64,000 nt of DNA from Oscillospiraceae bacterium. Its GTDB lineage: Bacteria > Bacillota > Clostridia > Oscillospirales > Ruminococcaceae. Below the pieces are notes generated by a model. The model was not told the origin of the DNA. It saw only the letters and a list, made by a program, of their open reading frames with translations, and did no database searches. Shown here in pieces: positions 9,064 to 16,036 of this stretch (positions are counted from its first letter, which is position 1; each line of letters begins with the position of its first letter). Made by a program: the position numbers and the translations under genes. The DNA lies in the NCBI GenBank assembly GCA_025757985.1, contig CP107210.1, positions 2,976,001-3,040,000 of the forward strand, in the 5' to 3' direction.

Positions 9064-9449
9064 ATTCTGGGCGAGTTATGAACCTGCGAGTGACAATTCC
9101 GGCGGAAAGCCGGAGAATGAATGTTGGGAAAGATGTTATCCGTATTCTTGGAAGTCCGGCCTATATCTGCGTTTTGCAGAGGAAAGATCGGAAGTCTATT
9201 GCAATCACGCCGTGTGCTGCGGAGCATCCCATGTCCTTTAAGGTCCCGGACAAGCTACTGACCGATGGGCAGTGTCGGATGATGATTAACGGAATACAGT
9301 TCATTCAGGTGTTGCTGGAAGCAAATGGTCTGGCGGCAGGAAAAGACCATCAGTTTAAAGGACGGTATGATGCCGAGAAAAATGCAGTTATCATTTCGCT
9401 TGAAAAAGATGAACAAAGTGCCCTCTCGCCTCAAAAGTGTACAACTTGA
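9060..9449 (+). CDS. Small recombinase accessory protein (copy 1)
   Basis: A 129-residue protein overlapping the previous gene by ATGA. It carries a minimal version of the same domain: MNVGKDVIRILGSPAYICVL lines up with the MKFNMACIRLFEGIKYVLPIL region next door, and KGRYDAEKNAVIISLE with the LGRVANSDQGLCMLFDLE region. It is thus a third paralogue in a row. A nearly identical copy lies at 23059-23448 with a few substitutions. A perfect promoter/operator for the next gene follows directly. Confidence 0.7.
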   Translation: MNSGRVMNLRVTIPAESRRMNVGKDVIRILGSPAYICVLQRKDRKSIAITPCAAEHPMSFKVPDKLLTDGQCRMMINGIQFIQVLLEANGLAAGKDHQFKGRYDAEKNAVIISLEKDEQSALSPQKCTT

Positions 9450-9494
9450 CATCACGTCCATTTGGTCGTATAATACGTCCAAATGGACGTGATG
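9446..9494 (+). promoter_or_regulatory. Consensus promoter inside a 45-bp palindrome
   Basis: TTGACA (9446-9451) and TATAAT (9469-9474) with a 17-bp spacer form a textbook sigma-A promoter. A near-perfect palindrome (9450-9494; 16-bp perfect arms 9450-9465 and 9479-9494) overlaps it completely. The XRE gene at 9510 is the obvious candidate to bind here and repress itself. Confidence 0.85.
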
Positions 9495-9509
9495 AAGGGA
9501 GCTAATACT

Positions 9510-9821
9510 ATGAGTGCCGGAATTTTAGATGGCTTTCAAACGATAATTCCAACGGCAGCGGCTGTCTTATCGGAAAAACGACAAATATTAAGGCTGACGC
9601 AACAAGAGGTTGCTGATCGCGCAAAAATAACATTACGTCAATATCAAAGGCTGGAATCTGGGGAAAGAAACATTTTGACTTCTTCTTTTGGCTTGGCGTG
9701 CCGAGTAATTGAAGCTCTTGATATGGATGTTTCTAAATTCTATCATGGTGACTATTACCTTGAAGAAGTGAAGACAATGAGAGGCAAAGGGATTGCCAGC
9801 AGAAAAAAGTCATCGATTTAA
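9510..9821 (+). CDS. XRE-family regulator (copy 1)
   Basis: A 103-residue helix-turn-helix protein (LTQQEVADRAKITLRQYQRLESGERN). The ATG follows GAAGGGAG at good spacing; a start 27 bases upstream would lie inside the palindromic operator. Most likely a Cro/CI-type repressor that controls its own palindromic promoter and possibly the module upstream. The last 15 residues differ from the copy at 23509-23823, which marks where the two copies diverge. Confidence 0.88.
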   Translation: MSAGILDGFQTIIPTAAAVLSEKRQILRLTQQEVADRAKITLRQYQRLESGERNILTSSFGLACRVIEALDMDVSKFYHGDYYLEEVKTMRGKGIASRKKSSI

Positions 9822-9862
9822 AGGACGGCATGATGCCAAGAAAGAGCAATATGGACAAATCT

Positions 9863-9978
9863 ATACTGAACGAGTAAGAATTGAAGAAAGCGGTACAAAA
9901 ACAGATGTGACAAGATTGATTTCGGCACGAATGGCTACCGAATTTGAAAGGGGGCTTTATTATGGTAAAAACGAGTGA
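9863..9978 (+). pseudogene. C-terminal remnant of an unrecognised gene (copy 1)
   Basis: A frame ending RMATEFERGLYYGKNE overlaps the start of the 65-residue gene, the way coupled genes do. The same remnant ends at 12704 in the second copy, joined to different upstream sequence, so both are truncated at the repeat border. The parent protein is not recognised. Confidence 0.45.
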
Positions 9979-10159
9979 AATGTCTATGGAACTGAAACAG
10001 GAACTTGCATTTACAAAAGAAGAACTCGCAGAACTGGAAGCGGCAAAGAAAATGCCAATCACGTTTGATGCGGATTGCCCTGAAACCACACCTGAGCGGG
10101 CGGTTAAATTTAGAAGAGTTAATCCGCCGCGTAACAGAATGGATGCCCATGGAGCATAA
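9962..10159 (+). CDS. Small hypothetical protein (copy 1)
   Basis: A 65-residue protein beginning MVKTSEMSMELKQEL, preceded by GAAAGGGGG. It has a charged helical N-terminus and a basic, Pro-rich C-terminus (RAVKFRRVNPPRNRM). An identical coding copy lies at 12688-12885. Not recognised; size and coupling to an upstream frame would fit an antitoxin, but nothing else supports that. A terminator hairpin follows at once. Confidence 0.6.
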   Translation: MVKTSEMSMELKQELAFTKEELAELEAAKKMPITFDADCPETTPERAVKFRRVNPPRNRMDAHGA

Positions 10160-10194
10160 TCACAATCAAGAAAAGAACGTATAGAGCGCAAGTA

Positions 10195-10257
10195 AGCCCT
10201 ACAAGGCTCAGATCGGTTCGGAACCGACTGAAACCCTTGTAGGGCTTATTTTTTTTT
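10195..10257 (+). terminator. Repeated terminator hairpin, copy 1
   Basis: AGCCCTACAAGG pairs with CCTTGTAGGGCT, with a second stem (TCGGTTC/GAACCGA) inside, followed by a T run. One of four related hairpins (also 11948, 12921, 25083), each followed by a T-rich stretch and a CTTGAC motif. Confidence 0.85.
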
Positions 10258-10292
10258 GTAAATTTTTTTGTTCCTTGCTTGACAACCGCATA

Positions 10293-10540
10293 GGGTCAAC
10301 CAAGAAAAACCACGATAAATAAAGTGTTTCAACGGCTCGACTCGTTCAACAAAAGTGTTTATTTGCTGACAGGCTGCGGAGAAGCTGAAATCCAGAGGTT
10401 ATAGGTGGGAGGTTTTGGTGCAGCTCTGTTTTGACCCACAAAATGAGCAGCAAGTAAAAAATTAAGGAGAACGAATCGAGCCTACGGTGGATTGCCATTG
10501 AGTGATCCGCCGTGGGCTTGTTTGCTGTTTTGTCAAATAA
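10293..10540 (+). ncRNA. Candidate structured leader RNA, copy 1
   Basis: An intergenic leader between the terminator and ugd. GGGTCAA (10293-10299) can pair with TTGACCC (10431-10437), enclosing about 130 bases. A 14-bp hairpin follows (10479-10492 with 10505-10518, two G-U pairs) and then a T-rich run, like an attenuator. A second copy (25179-25410) keeps the closing pairs, the order of elements and the hairpin, while the bases between have drifted. Not a riboswitch class I recognise; the EAR antitermination RNA of capsule operons is a possible analogue. Confidence 0.5.
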
Positions 10541-10565
10541 AAAATTAGTGAGGGAGAACAGAACT

Positions 10566-11040
10566 ATGAAAAATTATAAAATCGCTGTGGCCGGCACGGG
10601 ATATGTAGGTCTTTCGTTGGGAGTGCTGTTCGCGCAGCACCATCAGGTGGTTGCAGTCGATATTGTGCAGGCTAAGGTCGATATGATTAACAACAAGAAA
10701 TCTCCGATTCAGGATGATTATATTGAAAAATACTTGGCAGAAAAGGACTTGAATTTAACCGCAACGCTGGATGCAAAGGCAGCATATAGCGATGCGGATT
10801 TTGTTGTGATTGCGGCTCCTACTAACTATGACAGCAAGACCCAGCACTTTGATACGTCTGCGGTTGAAGCTGTAATCAAGTTGGTTATGGAATATAACCC
10901 AAACGCCATCATGGTTATCAAGTCCACGATTCCTGTGGGCTATACGGCAAGTGTAAGAGAAAAGTTCAACAGCAAAAATATCATTTTCAGCCCGGAATTT
11001 CTGCGTGAATCCAAGGCTCTTTACGATAACCTGTATCCAT
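10566..11040 (+). pseudogene. ugd: UDP-glucose 6-dehydrogenase, truncated
   Basis: Ugd oxidises UDP-glucose to UDP-glucuronate for capsule synthesis. The N-terminal Rossmann domain is intact for about 158 codons (GTGYVGLSLG nucleotide loop, APTNYD, STIPVG, SPEFLRES). It breaks at NLYPC, where the sequence continues into a minus-strand VirB6 gene; the catalytic cysteine domain is lost. Start at the ATG after GGGAGAAC. The frame runs on to 11147 through foreign sequence. Confidence 0.88.
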
Positions 11041-11330
11041 GTATCTACATCATGCAGGTTGTTTCGCTCGGTCAGCATCGAGATCAGCTCATAGCAGAGT
11101 ACCAGAGTGATGATGATTCCGGCAATCGGAACCACCACCGACTCTGATAAGTTCTGAATCATACTGAAAACGCTGCTGTTCCAGTTTTGTGGAGTGCGTC
11201 CAACCTGAGCCGCGATCTCACTTGTCTTTTCATTGACATCCGTGAACATCGTACTCATGTTGGACTCCACCATTCCTGTCAGAAGTTCCCGCATCCATTT
11301 TTCGATGGCTGCAAAGATATTATCGAACAA
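11041..11330 (-). pseudogene. VirB6/TrbL-like conjugation protein, N-terminal fragment
   Basis: The first 97 or so residues of a conjugative-transfer membrane channel protein of the CD1112/TrbL type (N-terminal amphipathic part, then a hydrophobic segment VVPIAGIIITLVLCYELI). It is cut at HDVDTWI by the ugd junction. The ATG has an AGGAGGTACT ribosome site, and a Maff2 tail lies just upstream, the usual gene order in Firmicute conjugative elements. Confidence 0.8.
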
Positions 11331-11358
11331 TGGCGGGAGTACCTCCTATCGCGGGTGC

Positions 11359-11442
11359 TTAGCCGAACAGACCAGAGAGCAGAGGAATCAGCTGCGTACC
11401 GATGAGGATCACGCCGCCACCGCTCATGAGCTGTTTCATCCC
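11359..11442 (-). pseudogene. Maff2-family protein, C-terminal fragment
   Basis: The last 27 or so codons of a Maff2 protein, a small membrane protein of conjugative elements, recognisable by MKQLMSGGGVILIGTQLIP and a final LFG. It ends 28 bases before the VirB6-like gene. A stop codon two codons upstream of MKQ marks the break point. Confidence 0.75.
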
Positions 11443-11630
11443 CAATTAGGTGTAAAAACTCTGCTCGATGGCGGGCGGCGGCGTACAAAAAATCTATATG
11501 GTGTTGTTAAGAGAACCGTCCCGGCGGGACAGGTCAGGCAGTGACCTGTTCCACCTCCGGGATGGGTTTGAGATTAAAATGAATTTCGATCCTGAAATTT
11601 ATGGAAGTGCTGCTATCTTCCACAAGATCA
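11443..11630. other. Unassigned patch between element fragments
   Basis: No convincing gene. A short inverted repeat around 11516-11530 (CGTCCCGGCGGGACAGG) and open but meaningless frames. Probably another piece of mobile-element debris. Confidence 0.4.
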
Positions 11631-11921
11631 GGTTCTGAGAAAAAGAAGATTCTGGAAGAAGAGTTTGGCGTTGCAATGAGCGAAGAACTGGAAAGAGAGG
11701 TGCTTGAAGTGTGCAATCTTAGTCAAGGCGTAAGAGCCGAAGGTCGTGAAGAAGGCCGTCAGGAAGGCAGAATCGAAGGCATCGGAATTGGCGAGATTCG
11801 GATGCTGGTTCAGCTTGTTCGAGAGGGTGATTTACCGCTGGAGCGTGCTGCGGCAAAAGCGAAAATGACAGTTGAGCAGTTTAAGGAAACAATGGAGAAC
11901 ACCCCATTACAGGCAGTGTGA
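11631..11921 (+). pseudogene. Rpn-family nuclease/transposase-like protein, C-terminal fragment
   Basis: The C-terminal part of an Rpn (PD-(D/E)XK recombination-promoting nuclease) family protein: KKILEEEFGVAMSEELE, then the Gly/Glu/Arg-rich linker (EGREEGRQEGRIEGIG) and a final helical pair. The catalytic N-terminal nuclease domain is missing. A terminator hairpin follows within 30 bases. Confidence 0.75.
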
Positions 11922-11947
11922 AAACAAAATAGCATAAGATAACGGAT

Positions 11948-12010
11948 AGCCCTACAAGGCTCTGATGATTCAAAGAATTGTCAGAAAAGCCTTGTGGGGC
12001 TTATTTTTTT
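11948..12010 (+). terminator. Repeated terminator hairpin, copy 2
   Basis: AGCCCTACAAGGC pairs with GCCTTGTGGGGCT, with T run after. The inner stem is different in sequence from copies 1 and 3 (TGATGATTC...), but the outer stem and the following T-rich stretch and CTTGAC are kept. Confidence 0.8.
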
Positions 12011-12049
12011 TGCTTTTTTGAGAAATTTTTTGTCCCTATCTTGACATCA

Positions 12050-12543
12050 GGGGGACTTGCGGCAGTCAGCTCCTCCGCATTTGCGGCACTTTATAGTGCA
12101 TTTGGAAAATACGATGTGGTGCACATCCATGCCGAAGGGCCGGCGTTCTTTGCATGGCTGCCGAAGATGTTTGGGAAAAGAGTTGTAGTTACCGTCCATG
12201 GCATTGATTGGCAGCGCGAGAAATGGCAATCAGGACTTGGCTCTAAATTTATCCACCAAGGCGAAAAGAACGCTGTGAAATATGCGGACGAGGTCATTGT
12301 TCTGAGCAAAGGCGTGCAGGACTATTTCAAGGAAACCTATGACAGAGAAACTCACTTCATCCCCAATGGTGTGAATAGGCCAGAGATTCGGGAAGCAAAA
12401 CTGATTACAGATAAGTTTGGGCTGAAAAAAGACTCCTACATATTGTTCCTCGGGCGTCTGGTGCCGGAGAAGGGCATTCGATATCTGGTCGAGGCTTTCA
12501 AGAATGTCAAGACGGATAAAAAACTGGTCATCGCGGGCGGTTC
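12050..12543 (+). pseudogene. Family 4 glycosyltransferase, internal fragment
   Basis: About 165 codons from the middle of a GT4 capsule glycosyltransferase: VVHIHAEGP, VVVTVHGIDWQREKW, then the start of the donor-binding half (ILFLGRLVPEKGIRYLVEAF, VIAGGS). Both ends are missing. The left end lies directly after repeated hairpin 2 and the right end 45 bases before repeat A copy 2. It is a remnant of the adjacent polysaccharide locus. Confidence 0.85.
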
Positions 12544-12687
12544 CAGGCACTACTTCAATACCGATTCCGCAACGTGAAGAATCTGAAAATACTGAACGAG
12601 TAAGAATTGAAGAAAGCGGTACAAAAACAGATGTGACAAGATTGATTTCGGCACGAATGGCTACCGAATTTGAAAGGGGGCTTTATT

Positions 12688-12885
12688 ATGGTAAAAACGA
12701 GTGAAATGTCTATGGAACTGAAACAGGAACTTGCATTTACAAAAGAAGAACTCGCAGAACTGGAAGCGGCAAAGAAAATGCCAATCACGTTTGATGCGGA
12801 TTGCCCTGAAACCACACCTGAGCGGGCGGTTAAATTTAGAAGAGTTAATCCGCCGCGTAACAGAATGGATGCCCATGGAGCATAA
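12688..12885 (+). CDS. Small hypothetical protein (copy 2)
   Basis: Encodes the same 65 residues as 9962-10159, with the same GAAAGGGGG ribosome site and the same overlapping upstream remnant frame (ending 12704). The exact conservation means the duplication is recent. Function unknown. Confidence 0.6.
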   Translation: MVKTSEMSMELKQELAFTKEELAELEAAKKMPITFDADCPETTPERAVKFRRVNPPRNRMDAHGA

Positions 12886-12920
12886 TCATAATCAAGAAAA
12901 GAACGTATAGAGCGCAAGTA

Positions 12921-12981
12921 AGCCCTACAAGGCTCAGATCGGTTCGGAACCGACTGAAACCCTTGTAGGGCTTATTTTTTT
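12921..12981 (+). terminator. Repeated terminator hairpin, copy 3
   Basis: Same stem and inner stem as copy 1; T run two bases shorter. Confidence 0.85.
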
Positions 12982-13036
12982 GTAAATTTTTTTGTTCCTT
13001 GCTTGACAACCGCATATACCACAGTCATGTCCATTT

Positions 13037-13165
13037 TTACAGATGTTTTTGAATGAATTCTTTAACCGTTTTTTCATAAGTGTCAGGATCTTTGCTATAG
13101 CTTTCTGCATGACCAGCATCATTGACAATTAAGAGAGATTTTTCACTTCTGCAACTATTATATAG
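13037..13165 (-). pseudogene. Alpha/beta-hydrolase, C-terminal fragment
   Basis: Minus-strand frame of about 42 codons reading NDAGHAESYSKDPDTYEK and ending IQKHL, the histidine-containing end of a serine-hydrolase (the GHAESY motif carries the catalytic His). The rest of the gene is missing. A minus-strand terminator is not found downstream, only repeat A. Confidence 0.7.
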
Positions 13166-13270
13166 CCTATATTTCTCCTTTCAATATTTCCGACAAATTT
13201 TTTTGTCAACTGAATATACGGAGAAAAAGCCTTAGACCGAAAAAATCAGGAGGTATTGCAAGAAATCAAA

Positions 13271-13316
13271 AAAGCCCTCCCGCGTTTCTTGCAGAAATGC
13301 AAGTGCGGAAGGGAAA
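13271..13316 (-). terminator. Terminator-like hairpin
   Basis: On the minus strand CCCTTCCGC and GCGGGAGGG pair (one mismatch) around an inner TTGCA/TGCAA stem, followed by a T run. No gene now ends here, so it is a leftover or protects the gene at 13440 from antisense reading. Confidence 0.6.
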
Positions 13317-13382
13317 CGAGTTGAAGTAAAAGTGATTTTCACAACAGCGAGTGAATAAAAGATGAATTTTCACTCCGGCCTA

Positions 13383-13410
13383 TTGAAAATCATGAAAATA
13401 TGAGTATAAT
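13383..13410 (+). promoter_or_regulatory. Promoter of the AlbA_2 gene
   Basis: TTGAAA (13383-13388) and TATAAT (13405-13410), 16-bp spacer, 30 bases before the start codon. Confidence 0.65.
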
Positions 13411-13439
13411 ATAAGTAAGCTACAATGGAGGTGCTGTAT

Positions 13440-14750
13440 ATGCAATATGAAAGCGAGCGCATTGAATATAAATCTCAGATGATCGATGACATTTATAAGG
13501 AGGTCATCGCATTTGCAAATACGGACGGCGGCGTGATCTATCTCGGTATTGATGATAAAGGCAACCAGATTGGCATTGACAATGTAGATGAAACCTACAC
13601 GCGCCTGACCAACGGCATCCGTGATGCAATCGCACCGGATGTGACCATGTTCGTGCGGTATGTCCTCCAGGATAATAAGGTAATTCGGATTGAAGTCGGC
13701 GAAGGCAGCTATAAGCCCTACTATCTGAAATCCAAAGGCATGAAGCCCACCGGCGTTTATGTTCGTCAGGGCACATCCAGCGTTCAGGCATCTCCCGAAC
13801 AGATTCGCCAGATGATAAAAGAATCAGACGGAGATACCTACGAAGATTCCCGCAGTTTGGAACAGGAACTGACCTTTGATGCTGCCAAAACTGCATTCCA
13901 GCGCTACGGTGTGGAGTTTTCCGTCGAGAAATACCGCGCTTTGGGCATCACCCAAAACGACGTGTACACCAACCTTGCGCTGCTGCTTTCCGATCAGTGC
14001 CATCACACGATCAAAGTTGCCGTGTTCAAAGATGAATTCTGCACAGAGTTTCGTGACAGCAAGGAGTTCGGAGGTTCCGTGTTCAAGCAGCTTGATGATG
14101 CGATAAACTATCTTGCTCTGTGCAACAAGACTGTTTCCACGATCAAAGGAGTTGTTCGCACGGATAAGCAGGATTACCCCGAAGAAGCGATTCGTGAAGC
14201 TCTGCTCAACGCCCTGGTGCATCGTGATTACGGATTCAGCGGCAGCATCATCATCAATGTGAATGACAGAAAGATGGAGTTTATTTCGCTTGGCGGACTT
14301 CTCCCTGGCCTTTCTACTGAGGATATTCGCATCGGCGTTTCTCAGCCAAGGAACAAGAAACTGGCAGAGATATTTCACCGTCTGCGTCTGATTGAAAGTT
14401 ACGGTACAGGTATTCGACGTATTTTCAAGCTGTACGAAAACTGCCCCGTTCAGCCTAGTATTGAGGCAACGACCAATGCTTTCAAAATTGTACTGCCGAA
14501 TATGAATGCTGCCAGTGCTACAAGCGAAGATGCACCGGCGACAACTGTCAAAGCCACAGCAGCCATCACCCCTCAGATGAAAACTGTGATGGATTATCTG
14601 GCAGAGTACGGCGAAATGACCGACGAAGATCTGCAGGAACTGTTGAACGTCAAAAAGACGAGAGCCTATCTGCTCGCCCGTCAGATGAATGAAAATGGAT
14701 TGATCGAAATTATCGGCAGAGGCGCGGGTAAGAGATATAGATTGAAGTGA
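13440..14750 (+). CDS. AlbA_2 DNA-binding domain / ATPase protein
   Basis: A 436-residue protein. The N-terminal AlbA_2 (Schlafen-like) domain has ESERIEYKSQ, IAFANTDGGVIYLGIDDKG and VYVRQG. A GHKL-type ATPase-like segment follows (EALLNALVHRDYGFSG, SLGGLLPGLS, ESYGTGIRRIF), and a C-terminal winged helix ends it. Start at the ATG after GGAGGTGCTG. Proteins of this type act as regulators or in defence; the partner here is a DUF262 gene 10 bases downstream, so the two form an operon. Confidence 0.9.
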   Translation: MQYESERIEYKSQMIDDIYKEVIAFANTDGGVIYLGIDDKGNQIGIDNVDETYTRLTNGIRDAIAPDVTMFVRYVLQDNKVIRIEVGEGSYKPYYLKSKGMKPTGVYVRQGTSSVQASPEQIRQMIKESDGDTYEDSRSLEQELTFDAAKTAFQRYGVEFSVEKYRALGITQNDVYTNLALLLSDQCHHTIKVAVFKDEFCTEFRDSKEFGGSVFKQLDDAINYLALCNKTVSTIKGVVRTDKQDYPEEAIREALLNALVHRDYGFSGSIIINVNDRKMEFISLGGLLPGLSTEDIRIGVSQPRNKKLAEIFHRLRLIESYGTGIRRIFKLYENCPVQPSIEATTNAFKIVLPNMNAASATSEDAPATTVKATAAITPQMKTVMDYLAEYGEMTDEDLQELLNVKKTRAYLLARQMNENGLIEIIGRGAGKRYRLK

Positions 14751-14760
14751 GGGACAATGT

Positions 14761-15065
14761 ATGGCACGTTACAGCGTTAATAACTACACAGTTGAAACAT
14801 TGCTTTCAAATATAAAATCTGGAAGCATTGCAATCCCGGAGATGCAGCGCCCTTTTGTTTGGGATAGCTCTAAAGTCAGAGATTTGGTGGACTCTTTGTA
14901 TAAGGGATTTCCAGTAGGATACATCATTGTATGGCAAAACCCAGATGTTAAGCTGAAAGACGGAACAAAGTCCTCTGGCAAAAAGGTTCTGATTGATGGG
15001 CAGCAGCGTATTACGGCAATGGCTGCCGCAATAGTTGGGCAAGAGGTGTTGGACGACCACTATAA
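14761..15065 (+). pseudogene. DUF262 (GmrSD-type) protein, truncated
   Basis: The first 100 or so residues of a DUF262 protein: IPEMQRPFVWDSSKV, YPIGYIIVW-like strand and the signature IDGQQR, which in GmrS/BrxR-like proteins lines the nucleotide or nuclease site. The frame then enters the ABC permease sequence at about 15065 and ends in foreign codons at 15177. GC content rises sharply at the same point. The full protein would be several hundred residues longer. Confidence 0.85.
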
Positions 15066-15824
15066 ATGGAAACGTATATCATCAGTACGTCTATCAAGCC
15101 CTCCGTCGAGATCTTTGCCAAGCCGCCCCGTTGGATTCCCAAGGCACCTACCCTGCAAAATTATATCACGGTACTGACCCAGAGCGACATTCCCAAGGCG
15201 TTTCTCAACAGCTTCCTTACGGGATTGATGGCCGCACTGGCCTCTCTGCTCCTGGGCGGAAGCGCGGGTTATGCCTTTGCGCGTTTCCGCTTCCGCGGCA
15301 ACAAGGGGCTGTCGCTGTTCATGCTGATCAGCCAGATGCTGCCGCTGACGGTGCTGATGATCCCCATGTACTATATGGAAAACCGCATGGGACTGATCGA
15401 TACTCGTTTCGGTCTGGCCATGGCGCATCTTGTGATCTGTATGCCGCTGGTCACCTGGATGACGCGGGGGTATTTTAAGAGCATTCCCAAGGAGATGGAG
15501 GAGGCCGCCATGGTGGACGGCTGCAATACGGTGCAGACGCTGTGGCACATCATTCTGCCGCTGCTGAAGCCTGCGCTGGCTGCCACCGGCATTTATGCCT
15601 TTGTATCCTCGTGGAACGAGTTCGCGCTTGCCAACGTCCTCACCCGTTCGATGTCAAGCCGCACGGTTCCCATCGCGCTGAATGAATTTTCCTCCTTCTT
15701 CAAGGTAGACTGGGGGCAGACCATGGCCGCTGCGGCTTTGATCACCCTGCCGGTCGTCATTGTATTTATGTTGATTCAGAAGCAGTTCGTCGCGGGCTTG
15801 GCCAGCGGCGCTGTAAAAGGATAA
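15066..15824 (+). pseudogene. Sugar ABC transporter permease (MalG type), 5' truncated
   Basis: Inner-membrane permease of a carbohydrate ABC importer. The EAA loop is present (KEMEEAAMVDGCNTVQTLWHIILP), as is the NYITVLTQSDIPKAFLNSF periplasmic segment. The first transmembrane helix and leader are missing and the frame is joined to a DUF262 gene; the ATG at 15066 probably exists by chance. Partner permease, ATPase and binding protein are not in the window. It is the first surviving gene of the sugar-catabolic operon. Confidence 0.85.
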
Positions 15825-15987
15825 CGGAAACTCTGAATAAAATCGCCTTCGGCTGTGAGCGGATCTTTTTCGCCCACTCTTCGGTATTGAAACCGGGAAA
15901 TACATACAGTATTCCGCCGCTTCCAATACCTCAATTGGCCGAAAAATCTCTCGCTCACGGCTCTTACCGATTTTATCAGAGCTTCCG
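15825..15987. repeat. MITE-like long inverted repeat
   Basis: Left arm (from CGGAAACTCTGAATAAAATC) and right arm (ending GATTTTATCAGAGCTTCCG) are imperfect inverted repeats of about 65 bp around a 35-bp loop. It fills the gap between the permease stop and the RidA gene and would fold as a long hairpin in mRNA. Looks like a non-autonomous miniature element or a processing hairpin. Confidence 0.65.
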
Positions 15988-16036
15988 AAAACTTCCCGGC
16001 GGATGCCGGATCATAATAGTAAAGGAGCGCTTAATT

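Larger units (their letters stand above)
1..10160. mobile_element. Recombination module of an integrative mobile element
   Basis: Three large serine recombinases, tnpV, a RepA-like ATPase, a dead resolvase homologue, two accessory proteins and two XRE regulators lie together with no housekeeping gene. This is the gene set of a mobile element that moves by serine recombination. The element ends are not visible: no clear direct repeat or att core could be identified, and the left edge is outside the window. Confidence 0.65.
9863..10292 (+). repeat. Direct repeat A, copy 1 (about 430 bp)
   Basis: Nearly identical to 12589-13016: one substitution and two bases difference in a T tract. It contains the tail of a broken reading frame, the 65-residue gene and terminator hairpin 1. 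Everything after 10292 differs between the copies. Confidence 0.9.
12589..13016 (+). repeat. Direct repeat A, copy 2
   Basis: Second copy of the 430-bp unit at 9863-10292, ending after the CTTGACAACCGCATA motif. Downstream sequence is an alpha/beta-hydrolase remnant here and the ugd leader in copy 1. Confidence 0.9.

Noticed and set aside
9962..10159. Antitoxin call for the duplicated 65-residue gene
   Set aside because: Only small size and overlap with an upstream frame speak for it; the upstream frame is itself a truncated remnant.
10279..10310. TTGACA after the repeated terminator as a -35 promoter element
   Set aside because: No acceptable -10 lies 16-18 bases downstream in either full copy (AAGAAA at that spot). 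Conservation is better explained by RNA structure or recombination.
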